Assembly: GCF_040801785.1 (NCBI RefSeq)
Contig: NZ_CP161805.1
Coordinates: 434,001 to 498,000, forward strand
Length of the DNA stretch: 64,000 nt
Direction: 5' to 3'
DNA from: Sulfitobacter sp. LCG007
Lineage (GTDB): Bacteria; Pseudomonadota; Alphaproteobacteria; Rhodobacterales; Rhodobacteraceae
Part shown: piece after piece, positions 25,915 to 36,676 of the stretch
Layout: each line of letters begins with the position of its first letter
Position numbering within the stretch: the stretch's first letter is position 1
The notes under the pieces: generated by a model
Seen by the model: the letters and a program-made list of their open reading frames with translations, nothing else
Database searches by the model: none
What the model was told of the DNA's origin: nothing
Made by a program: the position numbers and the translations under genes

Positions 25915-26871
25915 TCAGCCGGCAACCGGCATGCGGAGGACGCGCGGCACCTTGAATTCGATGTTCTCCACGGCCGTTTCGACCCGCCGCACGGTCACGT
26001 CGTAGCGGACGCGGAAGGACTCGATCACCTCGTCAATCAGCACCTCCGGCGCCGACGCCCCGGCAGTGATGCCGACGCTTTTGATGCTCTCGAGCGCACG
26101 CCAGTCGATGTCGGCGGCGCGCTGGACGAGCTGGGCGTAGGGACAGCCCGCCCGCGAGGCGACCTCGACCAGCCGGCGCGAGTTCGATGAATTTGGTGCG
26201 CCCACGACCAGCAGCGCGTCGCACTCGGGCGCGATCGCCTTCACGGCTTCCTGCCTGTTGGTGGTCGCGTAGCAGATGTCTTCCTTGTGCGGCCCCACGA
26301 TGGCAGGGAAGCGCGCCTTGAGGGCGGCGACGATATCGACCGTATCGTCGACGCTCAGCGTCGTCTGGGTGACGAAGGCAAGCCTTTCGGGATCTCGCAC
26401 CTCGACCGACGACACATCCGCCACGGTTTCGACCAGCAGGACCTCGCCTTCGGGCAGCTGACCCATGGTGCCAATCGTCTCGGGATGGCCCGCGTGACCG
26501 ATCATGATCATCTGCAAGCCGTTGTCGAAATGCCGCTGGGCTTCGATGTGGACCTTCGAGACCAGCGGGCAGGTCGCATCCACATAGATCATCTGGCGCC
26601 GCGCGGCCTCGGCCGGAACGGCCCTGGGCACGCCGTGCGCCGAGAAGATCACCGGCCGATCGGCCGGGCAGTCATCGAGCTCTTCCACGAAGACGGCGCC
26701 CTTGGCACGAAGTCCGTCGACAACGAAACGGTTGTGAACGATCTCGTGGCGGACGTAGACCGGCGGGCCCCATTTCTCCAGCGCCATCTCCACGATCTTG
26801 ATCGCGCGATCGACGCCGGCACAGAATCCGCGCGGCGCAGCGAGAAGGAGGGTGAGGTGCGGCTTGGTCAT
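25915..26871 (-). CDS. ispH: 4-hydroxy-3-methylbut-2-enyl diphosphate reductase
   Basis: This 318-residue enzyme catalyses the last step of the MEP pathway, making IPP and DMAPP from HMBPP. The three cluster-binding Cys lie in [11 protein letters not shown] (Cys17), [11 protein letters not shown] (Cys101) and [11 protein letters not shown] (near 199). Substrate-binding motifs HEIVHN, GHAGHPE and [12 protein letters not shown] are intact. ATG 26871 gives the usual length. Confidence 0.97.
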   Translation of the reverse strand: MTKPHLTLLLAAPRGFCAGVDRAIKIVEMALEKWGPPVYVRHEIVHNRFVVDGLRAKGAVFVEELDDCPADRPVIFSAHGVPRAVPAEAARRQMIYVDATCPLVSKVHIEAQRHFDNGLQMIMIGHAGHPETIGTMGQLPEGEVLLVETVADVSSVEVRDPERLAFVTQTTLSVDDTVDIVAALKARFPAIVGPHKEDICYATTNRQEAVKAIAPECDALLVVGAPNSSNSRRLVEVASRAGCPYAQLVQRAADIDWRALESIKSVGITAGASAPEVLIDEVIESFRVRYDVTVRRVETAVENIEFKVPRVLRMPVAG

Positions 26872-26997
26872 CGGCGTCTCCGTCGGTAACAGCTTTCCTA
26901 GAGCCTTGCCTGGCCGTGGTCCATAGCGCGCATGACTGAATCACGGACGCCCGCAGTCACCTGGACGCGGGTGTCTGTAACAATAATGCTTGCTTTC

Positions 26998-27552
26998 TCA
27001 GGCCTGCGCGGCTTCCTGATAGTCGCGAGGCGGCCGTCCGATCACTTCCTTCAGCTCGTCGAGCTCGATGAAGTTGTCCGCCTGGCGGCGAAGGTCGTCG
27101 GAAATCATCGGAGGCTGGCTGCGGATCGTCGAAACCACAGACACACGGACACCGGATCGTTGCAGGCTCTCGACAAGCGGGCGGAAATCGCCGTCGCCGG
27201 AGAACAGGACGATGTGGTCGACACGCGGGGCAAGCTCCATCGCGTCGACGGCCAGCTCGATGTCCATGTTTCCCTTGACTTTGCGCCGGCCCATGCTGTC
27301 GGTATATTCTTTGGCCGGCTTGGTCACCATGGTGAACCCGTTGTAATTGAGCCAGTCAACAAGCGGTCGGATCGGCGAATATTCGTCGTTCTCGAGCAAA
27401 GCCGTATAGTAGAATGCCCTGAGCAGCTTGCCGCGCCGCATGAATTCCTGCCGAAGCAGCTTGTAGTCGATGTCAAAACCCAAGGACTTGGCAGCCGCAT
27501 ATAGGTTAGAGCCATCGATGAACAGCGCGAGCCGTTCGTCCTTGTAAAACAT
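26998..27552 (-). CDS. NYN-domain (LabA/DUF88-like) protein
   Basis: This 184-residue protein has a PIN-like NYN fold: LALFIDGSNLYAAAKSLG, KGNMDIELAVDAMELA and IVLFSGDGDFRPLVESLQ carry the acidic residues that bind metal in this family. NYN proteins are putative RNA nucleases. It is divergent from folK across a 106-bp gap. Its exact target is unknown. Confidence 0.9.
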   Translation of the reverse strand: MFYKDERLALFIDGSNLYAAAKSLGFDIDYKLLRQEFMRRGKLLRAFYYTALLENDEYSPIRPLVDWLNYNGFTMVTKPAKEYTDSMGRRKVKGNMDIELAVDAMELAPRVDHIVLFSGDGDFRPLVESLQRSGVRVSVVSTIRSQPPMISDDLRRQADNFIELDELKEVIGRPPRDYQEAAQA

Positions 27553-27658
27553 CCGCGTCCTTCCGATATACCGAACCGCTCAGATCCGTGAGTATGGGTT
27601 GTTAACCAAAAGCGATCGGTTCAATGTTGTAAAATAGGGAATTTTTGGTTTCCTGCAA

Positions 27659-28261
27659 GTGAGAGTATCTAGGGTGGCAGGCAAATTTTTGCCGGAATTT
27701 CAACGAAATTGCCTTGTGGCGGGCGGTGCTAACCTAACGTCATCTTTTGGAGGCCCGGCGGCGACGCTGCGTAACGCGTTTCAACTCATGGGTGAGAATG
27801 TCGGAGTGATTCGCGCCACGAGCCGATTTTATCGCACTCCCGCCTATCCCGCAGGCGCAGGGCCGGATTATGTGAACGCCGCCACCTGGCTCGTCACCGA
27901 CAGGCAACCGCTGGAAATTCTGGACATGCTCCATGCCATCGAGGCCGAGGCCGGACGCGTGCGGACCCGCCGCTGGGCGGCAAGGGGGCTCGATCTCGAC
28001 CTGCTCGCGATCGACGATCTGGTGTTGCCTGACACGGACGGCTACCGAGCGTGGGCGGATCTGGCGCCCCAAGAGCAGATGCGTGAAGCGCCAAGCGAAC
28101 TCATACTGCCGCACCCGAGGATCCAGGATCGGGCCTTCGTGCTGGTCCCGCTGGCCGATATTGCGCCTGACTGGCGCCATCCGGTCCTCGATCGCACGGT
28201 ACGAGAGATGCTCGACGGTCAGCCGGAGGCAGCGCTCGGCGAAATCGTGGCGCTGCAATAG
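27659..28261 (+). CDS. folK: 2-amino-4-hydroxy-6-hydroxymethyldihydropteridine pyrophosphokinase
   Basis: This 200-residue protein transfers pyrophosphate from ATP to the pterin in folate synthesis. Seen motifs are the SRFYRTPAYPAGAGPDYVNA region, the ATP/metal signature RRWAARGLDLDLLAIDD and the ILPHPRIQDRAFVLVPL end. No ATG lies at the right place, so GTG 27659 or GTG 27674 must be used; neither has a strong ribosome site. It precedes rpoZ by 71 bp. Confidence 0.93.
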   Translation: MRVSRVAGKFLPEFQRNCLVAGGANLTSSFGGPAATLRNAFQLMGENVGVIRATSRFYRTPAYPAGAGPDYVNAATWLVTDRQPLEILDMLHAIEAEAGRVRTRRWAARGLDLDLLAIDDLVLPDTDGYRAWADLAPQEQMREAPSELILPHPRIQDRAFVLVPLADIAPDWRHPVLDRTVREMLDGQPEAALGEIVALQ

Positions 28262-28332
28262 ACGCTTGTATTGCCCGGTGAAGGCCTCTAAATACACCAC
28301 TTCTGGAAATTTCCTGTCACCGGAGACTCTCT

Positions 28333-28686
28333 ATGGCCCGCGTTACCGTCGAAGATTGCGTAGACAAGGTACCGAACCGCTTCGAGCTGGTAATGCTCGC
28401 CGCGCACCGGGCGCGCGAGATTGCTTCGGGTTCCGCACTTACCATCAGCCGCGACAACGACAAGAACCCCGTCGTGTCGCTGCGTGAGATCGCGGAAGAG
28501 ACCCAGAGCGCCGACGAGCTGCGCGAGCGCCTGATCGAGAGCCACCAGAGCCAGATCGAGATCGACGAGCCGGAAGAGGACGCGATGTCGCTTCTCATGG
28601 GCGCCGAGCAGGACAAGCCCGAAGAGGACAGCATGTCCGAAGAGATGCTTCTGCGTCAGCTCATGGCGGCCCAGGGGCAGGGCTGA
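28333..28686 (+). CDS. rpoZ: RNA polymerase omega subunit
   Basis: This 117-residue subunit supports RNA polymerase assembly. The N-terminal core ([20 protein letters not shown], then [12 protein letters not shown] and [16 protein letters not shown]) is clear. The acidic, Met/Glu-rich C-terminal tail is normal in alphaproteobacteria. It lies directly before the ppGpp synthetase gene, as in most proteobacteria. Confidence 0.97.
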   Translation: MARVTVEDCVDKVPNRFELVMLAAHRAREIASGSALTISRDNDKNPVVSLREIAEETQSADELRERLIESHQSQIEIDEPEEDAMSLLMGAEQDKPEEDSMSEEMLLRQLMAAQGQG

Positions 28687-28719
28687 CCTCGAACCGCTCC
28701 GGTCCTGGGGGCAGCAGGC

Positions 28720-30855
28720 ATGATGACCGCCGACGATCTTATCGAACTGATCCTGCCCTATAATCCCAAGACCAACCAAAAGCTTATCCGGGACGCCTAC
28801 GACTTCGGCCGAAACATGCACGAGGGCCAGACCCGGCATTCGGGCGAGCCCTATTTCAGCCATCCTGTGGCCGTGGCGGCGATCCTGACCGAGCAGCAGC
28901 TTGACGACGCGACCATCGTCACGGCGCTTCTGCACGACACGATCGAGGACACCAAAGCATCCTACAAGGATCTGGCGGCGCGCTTCGGAGACGAAGTTGC
29001 GGTGCTCGTCGACGGTGTCACCAAGCTTACCAATCTTCAGCTCAACTCGAACGAGACCCGGCAGGCCGAAAACTTCCGCAAGCTCTTCATGGCGATGTCG
29101 AAGGATCTGCGGGTGATCCTCGTCAAGCTCGCCGACCGCCTGCACAACATGCGCACGATCAAGGCGATGCGGCCCGAGAAGCAGCATCAGAAATCGCGCG
29201 AGACGATGGATATCTTCGCCCCCCTCGCGGGTCGGATGGGTATGCAGTGGATGCGCGAAGAGCTGGAAGACCTCGCCTTCCGGGTGCTCAATCCCGATGG
29301 GCGCGCCTCGATCATTCGCCGCTTCATCAACCTGCAACGCGAGGCGGGCGACGTAATCCCGCGGATCACCGGCGACATGCGCAACGAGCTGGACAAGGCG
29401 GGGGTTTCCGCCGAGGTCTTCGGTCGCGCGAAGAAGCCCTATTCGATCTGGCGCAAGATGCAGGAAAAGGAGCAGTCCTTCTCGCGCCTCTCCGATATCT
29501 ACGGTTTCCGCATCATCACCGGGACAGAAGAAGACTGCTATCGCGCCCTGGGGGCGATCCATCAACGCTGGCGTGCCGTGCCGGGGCGTTTCAAGGACTA
29601 CATCAGCCAGCCCAAGTCGAACGGGTACCGGTCGATCCACACCACGGTTTCCGGACGGGACGGCAAGCGGGTCGAGGTCCAGATCCGCACCAGACAGATG
29701 CACGATGTGGCAGAGACGGGGGTGGCGGCGCATTGGTCCTACCGGGATGGTGTGCGAAGCCGGAACCCCTTCGCGGTCGATCCCGCGAAATGGATCGCGA
29801 CGCTGACCGAGCAGTTCGACGCGGAAGAGGATCACGAGGATTTCCTCGAGGCGGTCAAGCTCGAGATGTATTCCGACCAGGTCTTCTGCTTCACGCCGAA
29901 AGGCGAGGTGGTGAAGCTGCCGCGTGGTGCGACGCCCATCGACTTCGCCTTCGCGATCCATACGCGCATCGGTACTGCCTGCGTCGGGGCCAAGGTCGAC
30001 GGAATGCGTGTGCCGCTCTGGACGCGACTGAAAAACGGTCAGTCGGTGACGATCATCACCGCCGAGGGCCAGATGCCCCAGGCGACCTGGCTCGATATCG
30101 CGACGACGGGCAAGGCCAAGGCCGCGATCCGCAGGTCCCTGCGCGAGGCCGACCGCGCGCGTTTCGTCAAGCTCGGGCAGGAACTGGCGCGCTCGGCTTT
30201 CGAGCATGTGGGCCGCAAGGCGACCGACAAGGCGCTTCGGACTGCCGCACGGAACATGCGGCTCGACGGTGCCGAGGATCTGCTGGCCCGGCTCGGAAGC
30301 GCCGAGATCTCGGGACGCGATGTCGTGCAGGCGGTCTACCCGGATCTCGCGCCGAAGGCCGGAAGCCATGTCGATACGCGGCGCGCAGTCATCGGCCTGC
30401 AGCCCGGACAGTCCTTCGAGCGGGCGCATTGCTGCGAGCCATTGCCCGGCGAGCGCATCGTTGGCATCACCTTCCGCGGCAGGGGCGTTGTCGTCCACGC
30501 GATCGACTGCGACCGGCTTGGCCAGTACGAGGAACAGCCCGATCGCTGGCTCGACCTGCACTGGCACGACGGCACGCACCCGGCGGTCTATGGCGCGACC
30601 CTGGACATCACGATCGGAAACGACGCGGGGGTCCTCGGGCGAATCTGCACCTTGATAGGAGAGACCAACGCCAATATCTCGGACCTGCAATTCGTTGACC
30701 GCAAACCGGACTTTTACCGATTGCTGGTCTACGTGGAATTGCGGGACGTGGAACATCTGCATTCGCTGATGCTGACGCTGGAGGCAGAGGCGGACGTGGC
30801 CGCAGTTGCGCGTTATCGCAACATGGCACGGTCAGAGGATGCCGTGGACGCATAA
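28720..30855 (+). CDS. rsh: Bifunctional (p)ppGpp synthetase/hydrolase (RelA/SpoT homologue)
   Basis: This 711-residue Rsh protein makes and degrades the stringent alarmone. The domains in order are: HD hydrolase (His48, His72-Asp73 in ALLHDTIED), synthetase (YGFRIITGTEEDCYRALG and SQPKSNGYRSIHTTV), TGS (FCFTPKGEVVKLPRGATPIDFAFAIHT), helical linker, a ZFD/CC-like region with the pair CC in AHCCEPLPGERI, and a C-terminal ACT domain (RICTLIGETNANISDLQF). Both catalytic domains look intact, as expected in alphaproteobacteria with one Rsh. The start is ATG 28720; a second ATG follows at once. Confidence 0.96.
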   Translation: MMTADDLIELILPYNPKTNQKLIRDAYDFGRNMHEGQTRHSGEPYFSHPVAVAAILTEQQLDDATIVTALLHDTIEDTKASYKDLAARFGDEVAVLVDGVTKLTNLQLNSNETRQAENFRKLFMAMSKDLRVILVKLADRLHNMRTIKAMRPEKQHQKSRETMDIFAPLAGRMGMQWMREELEDLAFRVLNPDGRASIIRRFINLQREAGDVIPRITGDMRNELDKAGVSAEVFGRAKKPYSIWRKMQEKEQSFSRLSDIYGFRIITGTEEDCYRALGAIHQRWRAVPGRFKDYISQPKSNGYRSIHTTVSGRDGKRVEVQIRTRQMHDVAETGVAAHWSYRDGVRSRNPFAVDPAKWIATLTEQFDAEEDHEDFLEAVKLEMYSDQVFCFTPKGEVVKLPRGATPIDFAFAIHTRIGTACVGAKVDGMRVPLWTRLKNGQSVTIITAEGQMPQATWLDIATTGKAKAAIRRSLREADRARFVKLGQELARSAFEHVGRKATDKALRTAARNMRLDGAEDLLARLGSAEISGRDVVQAVYPDLAPKAGSHVDTRRAVIGLQPGQSFERAHCCEPLPGERIVGITFRGRGVVVHAIDCDRLGQYEEQPDRWLDLHWHDGTHPAVYGATLDITIGNDAGVLGRICTLIGETNANISDLQFVDRKPDFYRLLVYVELRDVEHLHSLMLTLEAEADVAAVARYRNMARSEDAVDA

Positions 30856-30944
30856 ATCCCCCGGCCGGAACATGTGCCGGTCATAATTGGGCGGCTACCT
30901 GCGCCGTAGCCGATGACGTAGCTGGAGTAGCCGGGACGTGTCCC

Positions 30945-31613
30945 TTGGTCTTTAAACGCCGCGATCGCAAACCGATCCTGACCGCCCTGGCGGAGTTCTT
31001 GTGGCCGCGTGGAGGATGGACGCGGGCGTTTCACTACGTGAAGCACCGGGTGCGCCGTCTGCCGGACAGTCCGGAACGAATCGCGCGGGGCATCGGCGCC
31101 GGTGTCTTCACGTCGTTCACGCCATTCTACGGGATGCATTTCATCGTTGCCGCGTTGCTGGCCGTGGTTGCGCGCGGCAACGTGCTGGCCGCGCTCATGG
31201 GTACCTTCTTCGGCAATCCGCTTACCTACCTGCCGATCGGAATTTCCGCCCTGACGACCGGGCATTGGCTGCTGGGCCGCCACATGGACGAGGACATTGA
31301 GCGCTCTCTCGGCGGCAAGTTCCTCGATGCCGGTCACGACCTGCTGAACAACTTTCTTGCCGTCTTCACGGATCGCACGGCGGACTGGCATCACCTGGCG
31401 ATCTTCTTCCGCGAAGTCTTCTTTCCCTATCTTGTCGGGGGCATCGTTCCGGGTCTCGTCTGCGCGGGGATCTGCTATTATCTGTCCGTTCCGCTGATCC
31501 GGGCCTACCAGAAGCGGCGAAAGGGTGCCATCAAGGCGAAGTTCGATGCCCTCAAGGCGAAGGCGGCGGCGAAGGCCGAGGCCAAGCGCGGCGCAGGGTC
31601 GTTGGACGGTTGA
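30945..31613 (+). CDS. DUF2062-domain membrane protein
   Basis: This 222-residue protein has three or four hydrophobic helices and the DUF2062 features [22 protein letters not shown] and [17 protein letters not shown]. The C-terminus is a Lys/Ala-rich cytoplasmic tail. No ATG is available, so TTG 30945 is the likely start. Members are conserved in proteobacteria but have no settled function. The pdxJ frame overlaps its 3' end by 4 bp, and it sits between rsh and pdxJ. Confidence 0.85.
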   Translation: MVFKRRDRKPILTALAEFLWPRGGWTRAFHYVKHRVRRLPDSPERIARGIGAGVFTSFTPFYGMHFIVAALLAVVARGNVLAALMGTFFGNPLTYLPIGISALTTGHWLLGRHMDEDIERSLGGKFLDAGHDLLNNFLAVFTDRTADWHHLAIFFREVFFPYLVGGIVPGLVCAGICYYLSVPLIRAYQKRRKGAIKAKFDALKAKAAAKAEAKRGAGSLDG

Positions 31614-31639
31614 ACGGACAGACGGGACGGGCTGAGGAC

Positions 31640-32401
31640 ATGACCGCAGGGGTGAAGGGGCGCGGCAAGCTGCGCCTGGGGGTGAATATCGACCATGTGG
31701 CGACGGTGCGCAACGCGCGCGGCAGCGCGTATCCGGATCCGGTCCGCGCGGCGAAACTCGCCGAGGAAGCCGGGGCCGACGGGATCACGGCACATCTTCG
31801 GGAAGACCGCCGCCATATCTCCGATTCCGACATCGAAGGGCTGATGGCGGCGCTCACGCTGCCCCTCAATTTCGAGATGGCCGCCACCGAGGAAATGCAG
31901 CGTATCGCGCTGCGCCACAAGCCTCATGCGGTCTGCCTTGTCCCGGAGAAGCGCGAGGAACGGACCACCGAGGGCGGGCTGGAAGTCGCGCGCGAGGAAA
32001 ACCGGCTGGCGCATTTCATCGCGCCGCTGCGCGAGGCCGGCTGCCGCGTGTCGATCTTCATCGCCGCCGACCCCCGCCAGATCGAGGCGGCGCATCGAAT
32101 CGGCGCGGCGGTGATCGAACTGCACACAGGGGCCTACTGCGATTTCCATGCCGAGGGAGATCTGTCCGCGCGCGATGCGGAACTGGTGCGCCTTCGCGAG
32201 ATGGCGGAATTCGCCGACAGTCTGGGGCTCGAGGTTCATGCGGGCCACGGGCTGACCTATGAGACCGTGAAACCGGTTGCGGCCTTGCACCAGGTGATCG
32301 AGCTGAACATCGGCCATTTCCTGATCGGCGAGGCGATCTTTCGCGGATTGGGCCCGGCCATCGGCGAAATGCGCCGCCTGATGGACGAGGCCCGCGTCTG
32401 A
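31640..32401 (+). CDS. pdxJ: Pyridoxine 5'-phosphate synthase
   Basis: This 253-residue TIM-barrel enzyme joins 1-deoxyxylulose-5-phosphate with 3-amino-2-oxopropyl phosphate to give pyridoxine 5'-phosphate. Motifs seen are [46 protein letters not shown] and [15 protein letters not shown] 31640 with a GAGG ribosome site gives the standard length; an in-frame TTG 30 bp upstream (31610) would add ten residues and overlap the previous gene. Confidence 0.96.
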   Translation: MTAGVKGRGKLRLGVNIDHVATVRNARGSAYPDPVRAAKLAEEAGADGITAHLREDRRHISDSDIEGLMAALTLPLNFEMAATEEMQRIALRHKPHAVCLVPEKREERTTEGGLEVAREENRLAHFIAPLREAGCRVSIFIAADPRQIEAAHRIGAAVIELHTGAYCDFHAEGDLSARDAELVRLREMAEFADSLGLEVHAGHGLTYETVKPVAALHQVIELNIGHFLIGEAIFRGLGPAIGEMRRLMDEARV

Positions 32402-32411
32402 CGAGGCTGCC

Positions 32412-33155
32412 ATGCGTGTCTTCCGCCGCCTGCTGCTTTTTCCCTTCCGGCTGATGGCGCGGTTGCCGGGCCTGCTGCTGGTACTCCTGCTTGTCGCCTC
32501 CCTGCTTTTCAACATCGCAACGCTGACGGTCTCCGGCGTCTATGTCGCGGCGTCCACGGCGCTGAACGCAATGGGTGTCACCACGGTTGCCGCGCGCGAG
32601 GCCGGTGCGAAGCTCGTTCAGCGCCGGGCGACAACGAAGATCGGCCGCGAAACGACCCGCAGGGTCACGCGGCGCGTCCAGCGCGGCGCCGCCCGCAACA
32701 TCGCATCGGTCGGGGGCGAGGCGATCCCCATCCTGGGCATCGCCGTGATCGCCGGAGCCTTGGCGCTCGAGGTCGAGGACGCCTGCACTACCGCGGCCGA
32801 CATGGCGGGGCTCGAGGCGGCACTCGCCGCCGATGGATCCGAGGAAGAGCTCGAATCCGTCCGCCAGGCCGCCTATGACGGGTTTGATTGCAGGACGCTG
32901 ATCCCCGAGTATGACGATCTGCCCGGAAAGGATGCCATCTGGGCCGCCATGAAGAATGCGCCATCCGCGGCATATGAGCAGGCCAGGGCCGCGGGCATCG
33001 GTCTTGCCGAGTTCGATTGGGCCGGGACCGCTGGGTCTGTCGTCGAATCGTTGCTTGCCTGGGCAGCATCCTTCTTCGACACAGGCGGAACGCCCGAGAC
33101 GCTTTTGCCGGATGGTCCCGACATTCCGTCCGGGCCGACCGGGACGGAGGAATGA
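32412..33155 (+). CDS. Hypothetical protein with N-terminal membrane anchor
   Basis: This 247-residue protein begins with a strong transmembrane segment (LPGLLLVLLLVASLLFNIATL), then an Arg-rich stretch of about 60 residues, a second hydrophobic segment (IPILGIAVIAGALAL) and an acidic Ala-rich domain ending in a Pro/Gly-rich tail. It resembles proteins of unknown function seen between pdxJ and acpS in Rhodobacteraceae; this is recollection, not a search result. It starts 10 bp after pdxJ and is probably in its operon. Confidence 0.7.
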   Translation: MRVFRRLLLFPFRLMARLPGLLLVLLLVASLLFNIATLTVSGVYVAASTALNAMGVTTVAAREAGAKLVQRRATTKIGRETTRRVTRRVQRGAARNIASVGGEAIPILGIAVIAGALALEVEDACTTAADMAGLEAALAADGSEEELESVRQAAYDGFDCRTLIPEYDDLPGKDAIWAAMKNAPSAAYEQARAAGIGLAEFDWAGTAGSVVESLLAWAASFFDTGGTPETLLPDGPDIPSGPTGTEE

Positions 33156-33339
33156 CGATGGCGGGATCGCCAACAAGAACGCCTGGCGCCGCGCGCCTAT
33201 GCCTCGACCTTGAATCCGCAGACCGGCAGCGCGGCAGGGCGGCGGCAGGCACCGACACGCGCTGTTTGAGAAGTCCCGTCTTCGCTGGAAAACGCGGCGC
33301 CTGCGTGACGGCATGCGCGAATTCGTCCGGATGGACCGC

Positions 33340-33744
33340 ATGATCCTCGGCATCGGTACCGATCTCGCCAATATCGAGCGCATTCAGGGGACGCTGGATC
33401 GTTTCGGGGACCGGTTCCGCAACCGTGTCTTCACCGAAACCGAGCAGCGCAAGGCCGAGCGGCGGGCCGATACGGCCGGCACCTACGCCAAGCGTTGGGC
33501 GGCGAAGGAGGCCTGCTCGAAGGCGCTGGGGACCGGGCTGCGCATGGGCATCTCGTGGAAGGACATGGCGGTGACGAACCTGCGGAGCGGACAGCCCGTG
33601 ATGGAACTCACCGGCTGGGCGAAGGAACGGCTGGACGCGATGACACCGCCGGGCCACGAGGCGATCATCCACGTCACCCTGACCGACGACCACCCCTGGG
33701 CGCAGGCGTTCGTGCTGATCGAGGCACGTCCGCTGATCGGCTAG
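33340..33744 (+). CDS. acpS: Holo-[acyl-carrier-protein] synthase
   Basis: This 134-residue enzyme transfers 4'-phosphopantetheine from CoA to ACP. The diagnostic [14 protein letters not shown] (Asp8) and [19 protein letters not shown] motifs are present. ATG 33340 gives the normal N-terminus; ATG 33331 and an upstream ATG 33313 are in frame but add residues not seen in the family. It lies upstream of lepB-rnc-era-recO, as in many alphaproteobacteria. Confidence 0.95.
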   Translation: MILGIGTDLANIERIQGTLDRFGDRFRNRVFTETEQRKAERRADTAGTYAKRWAAKEACSKALGTGLRMGISWKDMAVTNLRSGQPVMELTGWAKERLDAMTPPGHEAIIHVTLTDDHPWAQAFVLIEARPLIG

Positions 33745-33759
33745 CGAGCTTGCGGCGAA

Positions 33760-33777
33760 GGGCCGGGTGACCGGCCC
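33760..33777 (+). terminator. Hairpin between acpS and lepB
   Basis: A perfect 7-bp stem GGGCCGG/CCGGCCC with a GTGA loop lies 15 bp after acpS. No T-run follows, so termination efficiency is doubtful. Confidence 0.4.
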
Positions 33778-33852
33778 GCCTTGGGCCATCGCCTTGACTC
33801 GCCGCCCCTTGCCACGCATCTAGGCGCAAATCATACGAGCAGGAGGGCCGGC

Positions 33853-34692
33853 ATGGCCACCAAGGAAAAAGCCTCCGGAAATGCCTTTGTCGAGACGATA
33901 AAGACGATCGTCTACGCGCTGCTGATCGCAGGGATCTTCCGGACCCTCTTCTTCCAGCCGTTCTGGATCCCGTCCGGCTCGATGAAGGAGACGCTGCTGA
34001 TCGGCGATTTCCTCTTCGTCAACAAGATGGCGTACGGCTATTCCTACGCGTCCTGTCCCAGCGTGATCGTCCCGAGCATCGGTCTGGACATCGATGCAAA
34101 GGATATCTGCGGCATCTTCGACGGCGAGAACAAGCGTCTCTTCGGCGATGTGCCGGAGCGCGGCGATGTGGTCGTCTTTCGCCACCCCGTCTCGGGTCGC
34201 GACTATATCAAGCGCCTGATCGGCCTGCCCGGCGACACGATCCAGATGAAGGATGGCATCGTTTACATCAACGGAACGCCCGCGCCGCAGGAGCCGGCAG
34301 GGGAGTTCGCGGAGGTGATGGAGCGCCAGGGGCCCGAGGGGCGCTACCCGCGCTGCATGAACGGGCCGGTGGGCGAAGGGGCGCAATGTCTGAAGGCGCG
34401 CTCGATCGAGACCCTTCCCAACGGCGTCAGGCACACGGTTCTCGAAATCGGCAACCAGGCATCCGATAATACGGGCATCTACACTGTCCCGGAGGGCAAT
34501 TTCTTCTTCATGGGCGACAACCGCGACAACTCGGCCGACAGCCGTCTGGCGCAGCAGGCGCAGGGCGTGGGTTTCGTTCCCTTCGAGAACCTCATCGGCC
34601 GCGCGGACCGGATCATGTTCTCTTCGGCGGGCCGTTCGATGCTGTTCTTCTGGACCTGGCGCGGAGACCGCTTCTTCAAGGCGATCGAGTGA
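33853..34692 (+). CDS. lepB: Signal peptidase I
   Basis: This 279-residue inner-membrane protease cleaves Sec and Tat signal peptides. It has one N-terminal membrane helix, nucleophile Ser43 in [10 protein letters not shown], general base Lys120 in [12 protein letters not shown] and the C-terminal box [17 protein letters not shown] 33853 has a strong GCAGGAGGG ribosome site. The stop overlaps the GTG of rnc (GTGA). Confidence 0.96.
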   Translation: MATKEKASGNAFVETIKTIVYALLIAGIFRTLFFQPFWIPSGSMKETLLIGDFLFVNKMAYGYSYASCPSVIVPSIGLDIDAKDICGIFDGENKRLFGDVPERGDVVVFRHPVSGRDYIKRLIGLPGDTIQMKDGIVYINGTPAPQEPAGEFAEVMERQGPEGRYPRCMNGPVGEGAQCLKARSIETLPNGVRHTVLEIGNQASDNTGIYTVPEGNFFFMGDNRDNSADSRLAQQAQGVGFVPFENLIGRADRIMFSSAGRSMLFFWTWRGDRFFKAIE

Positions 34693-35375
34693 AGATCTCG
34701 GGCGAACTGAAGGCCTTCGAGGCGCGCCTCGGCCACAGCTTCGCCCGGCCTGAACTTCTGTGTCAGGCCGTCACCCATGCGTCCATGTCCTCTCCCAATC
34801 GCGACGACAACCAGCGTCTCGAGTTTCTGGGCGACCGGATTCTGGGCCTCGTGATGGCCGAGGCGCTGTTCTGCGGCGACGACCGGGCACGCGAGGGTCA
34901 GATGGCGCCCCGCTTCAATGCGCTGGTGCGCAAGGAGACCTGTGCCGATGTGGCCCGCGAGATCGGACTTGGGGCTGTCCTGCGGCTTGGACGCTCCGAG
35001 ATGCTGTCGGGCGGGCGGCGCAAGCAGGCCCTGCTGGGGGACGCCATCGAGGCCGTGATCGCCGCGGTTTATCTCGACGCGGGGTTCGAGACCACGCGCA
35101 CCCTGATCCTGCGGCTCTGGGGCGACCGGGTCGATGCGGTAGCGGAAGATGCACGCGATCCCAAGACGGCGCTTCAGGAATGGGCGCAGGCACGGGGGCT
35201 TGCGCCGCCGCGCTACGTCGAGACCGCGCGCGAGGGGCCCGATCACGCGCCGATCTTCACGCTGGTCGCGATGCTCGAGACCGGCGAGAGCGAAAGTGCT
35301 ACAGCGGGATCGAAACGCGAAGCGCAACAGGCGGCGGCACGGGCCCTGCTGGAACGGCTGGAGAACGAGACATGA
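34689..35375 (+). CDS. rnc: Ribonuclease III
   Basis: This 228-residue double-strand-specific RNase processes rRNA and some mRNAs. It has the signature [18 protein letters not shown], the second acidic site [14 protein letters not shown], and a C-terminal dsRNA-binding domain ([14 protein letters not shown] and [17 protein letters not shown]). It starts with GTG 34689 overlapping lepB, and its TGA overlaps the era ATG. Confidence 0.96.
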   Translation: MKISGELKAFEARLGHSFARPELLCQAVTHASMSSPNRDDNQRLEFLGDRILGLVMAEALFCGDDRAREGQMAPRFNALVRKETCADVAREIGLGAVLRLGRSEMLSGGRRKQALLGDAIEAVIAAVYLDAGFETTRTLILRLWGDRVDAVAEDARDPKTALQEWAQARGLAPPRYVETAREGPDHAPIFTLVAMLETGESESATAGSKREAQQAAARALLERLENET

Positions 35376-36280
35376 GTACCCGGGCGGGTTTCGTTGCCCT
35401 GATAGGCGAGCCCAATGCGGGCAAGTCGACGCTTCTGAACCGCATGGTCGGCGCAAAGGTGTCGATCGTGACGCACAAGGTGCAGACCACGCGTGCGCGC
35501 ATTCGCGGCGTGGCGATGGAGGGCGACTGCCAGATCGTCTTCGTCGACACGCCGGGGCTCTTCGCCCCGCGTCGCAGGCTGGACCGTGCGATGGTTGCGG
35601 CGGCCTGGGGCGGGGCGGCGGACGCCGACATCGTCGTGCTTCTGATCGAGGCGCATCGCGGTATAACGGAGGGGGTCGAAAAGATCCTCGAGGGTTTGCG
35701 CGACCTCGGCGGCGGCGCGCGGGTCGCGCTCGCGATCAACAAGATCGACCGGGTGCAGGCCGAGGTGCTGCTTGGCCTGACGAAGGATCTGAACGAACGC
35801 TTCGATTTTGCCGAAACCTTCATGATCTCCGCCGAGCGCGGACACGGTGTCGAGGATCTGCGGCATTGGTTGGCGCGGGAGCTTCCAGAGGGGCCATGGC
35901 TTTACCCCGAGGACCAGATCGCGGATTTGCCGATGCGGATGATCGCGGCGGAGATGACCCGTGAGAAGCTGACCCTGCGCCTGCATCAGGAATTGCCCTA
36001 CCAGCTGACCGTCGAGACCGAGAACTGGGAAGAACGCAAGGATGGCTCGGCCCGGATCGATCAGCTGATCTATGTGGTGCGCGACGGTCACAAGGGCATC
36101 GTGCTGGGCAACAGGGGCGAGACGATCAAGGCGGTCTCGAAAGCCTCGCGGGAAGAGCTGGAAGCGTTTCTCGGGCGCCGGGTCCACCTCTTTCTGCAGG
36201 TCAAGGTCAGGCCCAACTGGCTTGACGAGGCCGAGCGCTATTCCGAGATGGGACTGGAGTTCAAGGATGGCAACGGCTGA
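35372..36280 (+). CDS. era: GTPase Era
   Basis: This 302-residue GTPase binds 16S rRNA and helps 30S assembly. G1 is [13 protein letters not shown]3 is DTPGLF and G4 is NKIDRV. The C-terminal KH domain includes the [16 protein letters not shown] and [19 protein letters not shown] segments. It is coupled to rnc by an ATGA overlap. Confidence 0.96.
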   Translation: MSTRAGFVALIGEPNAGKSTLLNRMVGAKVSIVTHKVQTTRARIRGVAMEGDCQIVFVDTPGLFAPRRRLDRAMVAAAWGGAADADIVVLLIEAHRGITEGVEKILEGLRDLGGGARVALAINKIDRVQAEVLLGLTKDLNERFDFAETFMISAERGHGVEDLRHWLARELPEGPWLYPEDQIADLPMRMIAAEMTREKLTLRLHQELPYQLTVETENWEERKDGSARIDQLIYVVRDGHKGIVLGNRGETIKAVSKASREELEAFLGRRVHLFLQVKVRPNWLDEAERYSEMGLEFKDGNG

Positions 36281-36346
36281 GCGGGCGGGACCCGCGGGTG
36301 CCTGCTGCGTGCGTGCCTCCCGAAACGTGACGTGGCCGGGCATGCC

Positions 36347-36676
36347 ATGGTGCGGCTGACGGCGCGGTTCTGGGTGGATGCCTACCTGACACGGCTCCGC
36401 CTTCAGGACATCCCTGCCTTCGTTGTGGCGCATGGGGATGACACCGGCGGGGCGGTGCTGATCCTGCTCAACACGCTGGACGGACAGGCGGTTCTTTACC
36501 AACGCTCGTTCGACCTGCAAAGCGGCGAACGACGCTGGGTCGTGCTGGCGGAAGGGGCGGAGGCGGATGTGGACGCGGCCGCGACCCGTCAGCGTGGTTT
36601 CGATCCGGATCTCTGGGTGATCGAGGTCGAGGACCGGGCCGGGCGGCACCTGCTGGACGAGCCGGGTCTGGCCTGA
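36347..36676 (+). CDS. DUF1491-family protein
   Basis: This 109-residue protein has [24 protein letters not shown] and [13 protein letters not shown], and is conserved between era and recO in alphaproteobacteria. There is no known function. ATG 36347 was chosen; GTG 36332 would add five residues. Its TGA overlaps the ATG of recO at 36676. Confidence 0.85.
   Translation: MVRLTARFWVDAYLTRLRLQDIPAFVVAHGDDTGGAVLILLNTLDGQAVLYQRSFDLQSGERRWVVLAEGAEADVDAAATRQRGFDPDLWVIEVEDRAGRHLLDEPGLA

Noticed and set aside
28288-30762. Long open frame antisense to rsh (824 codons)
   Set aside because: It is a GC-driven shadow of the rsh gene, with no family-like sequence. The forward strand carries all RelA/SpoT motifs.
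33163-33342. Small frame between the anchored protein and acpS (about 60 codons)
   Set aside because: It is Arg/Ala-rich, has no clear ribosome site and ends inside the acpS start. It may be chance coding in GC-rich DNA.
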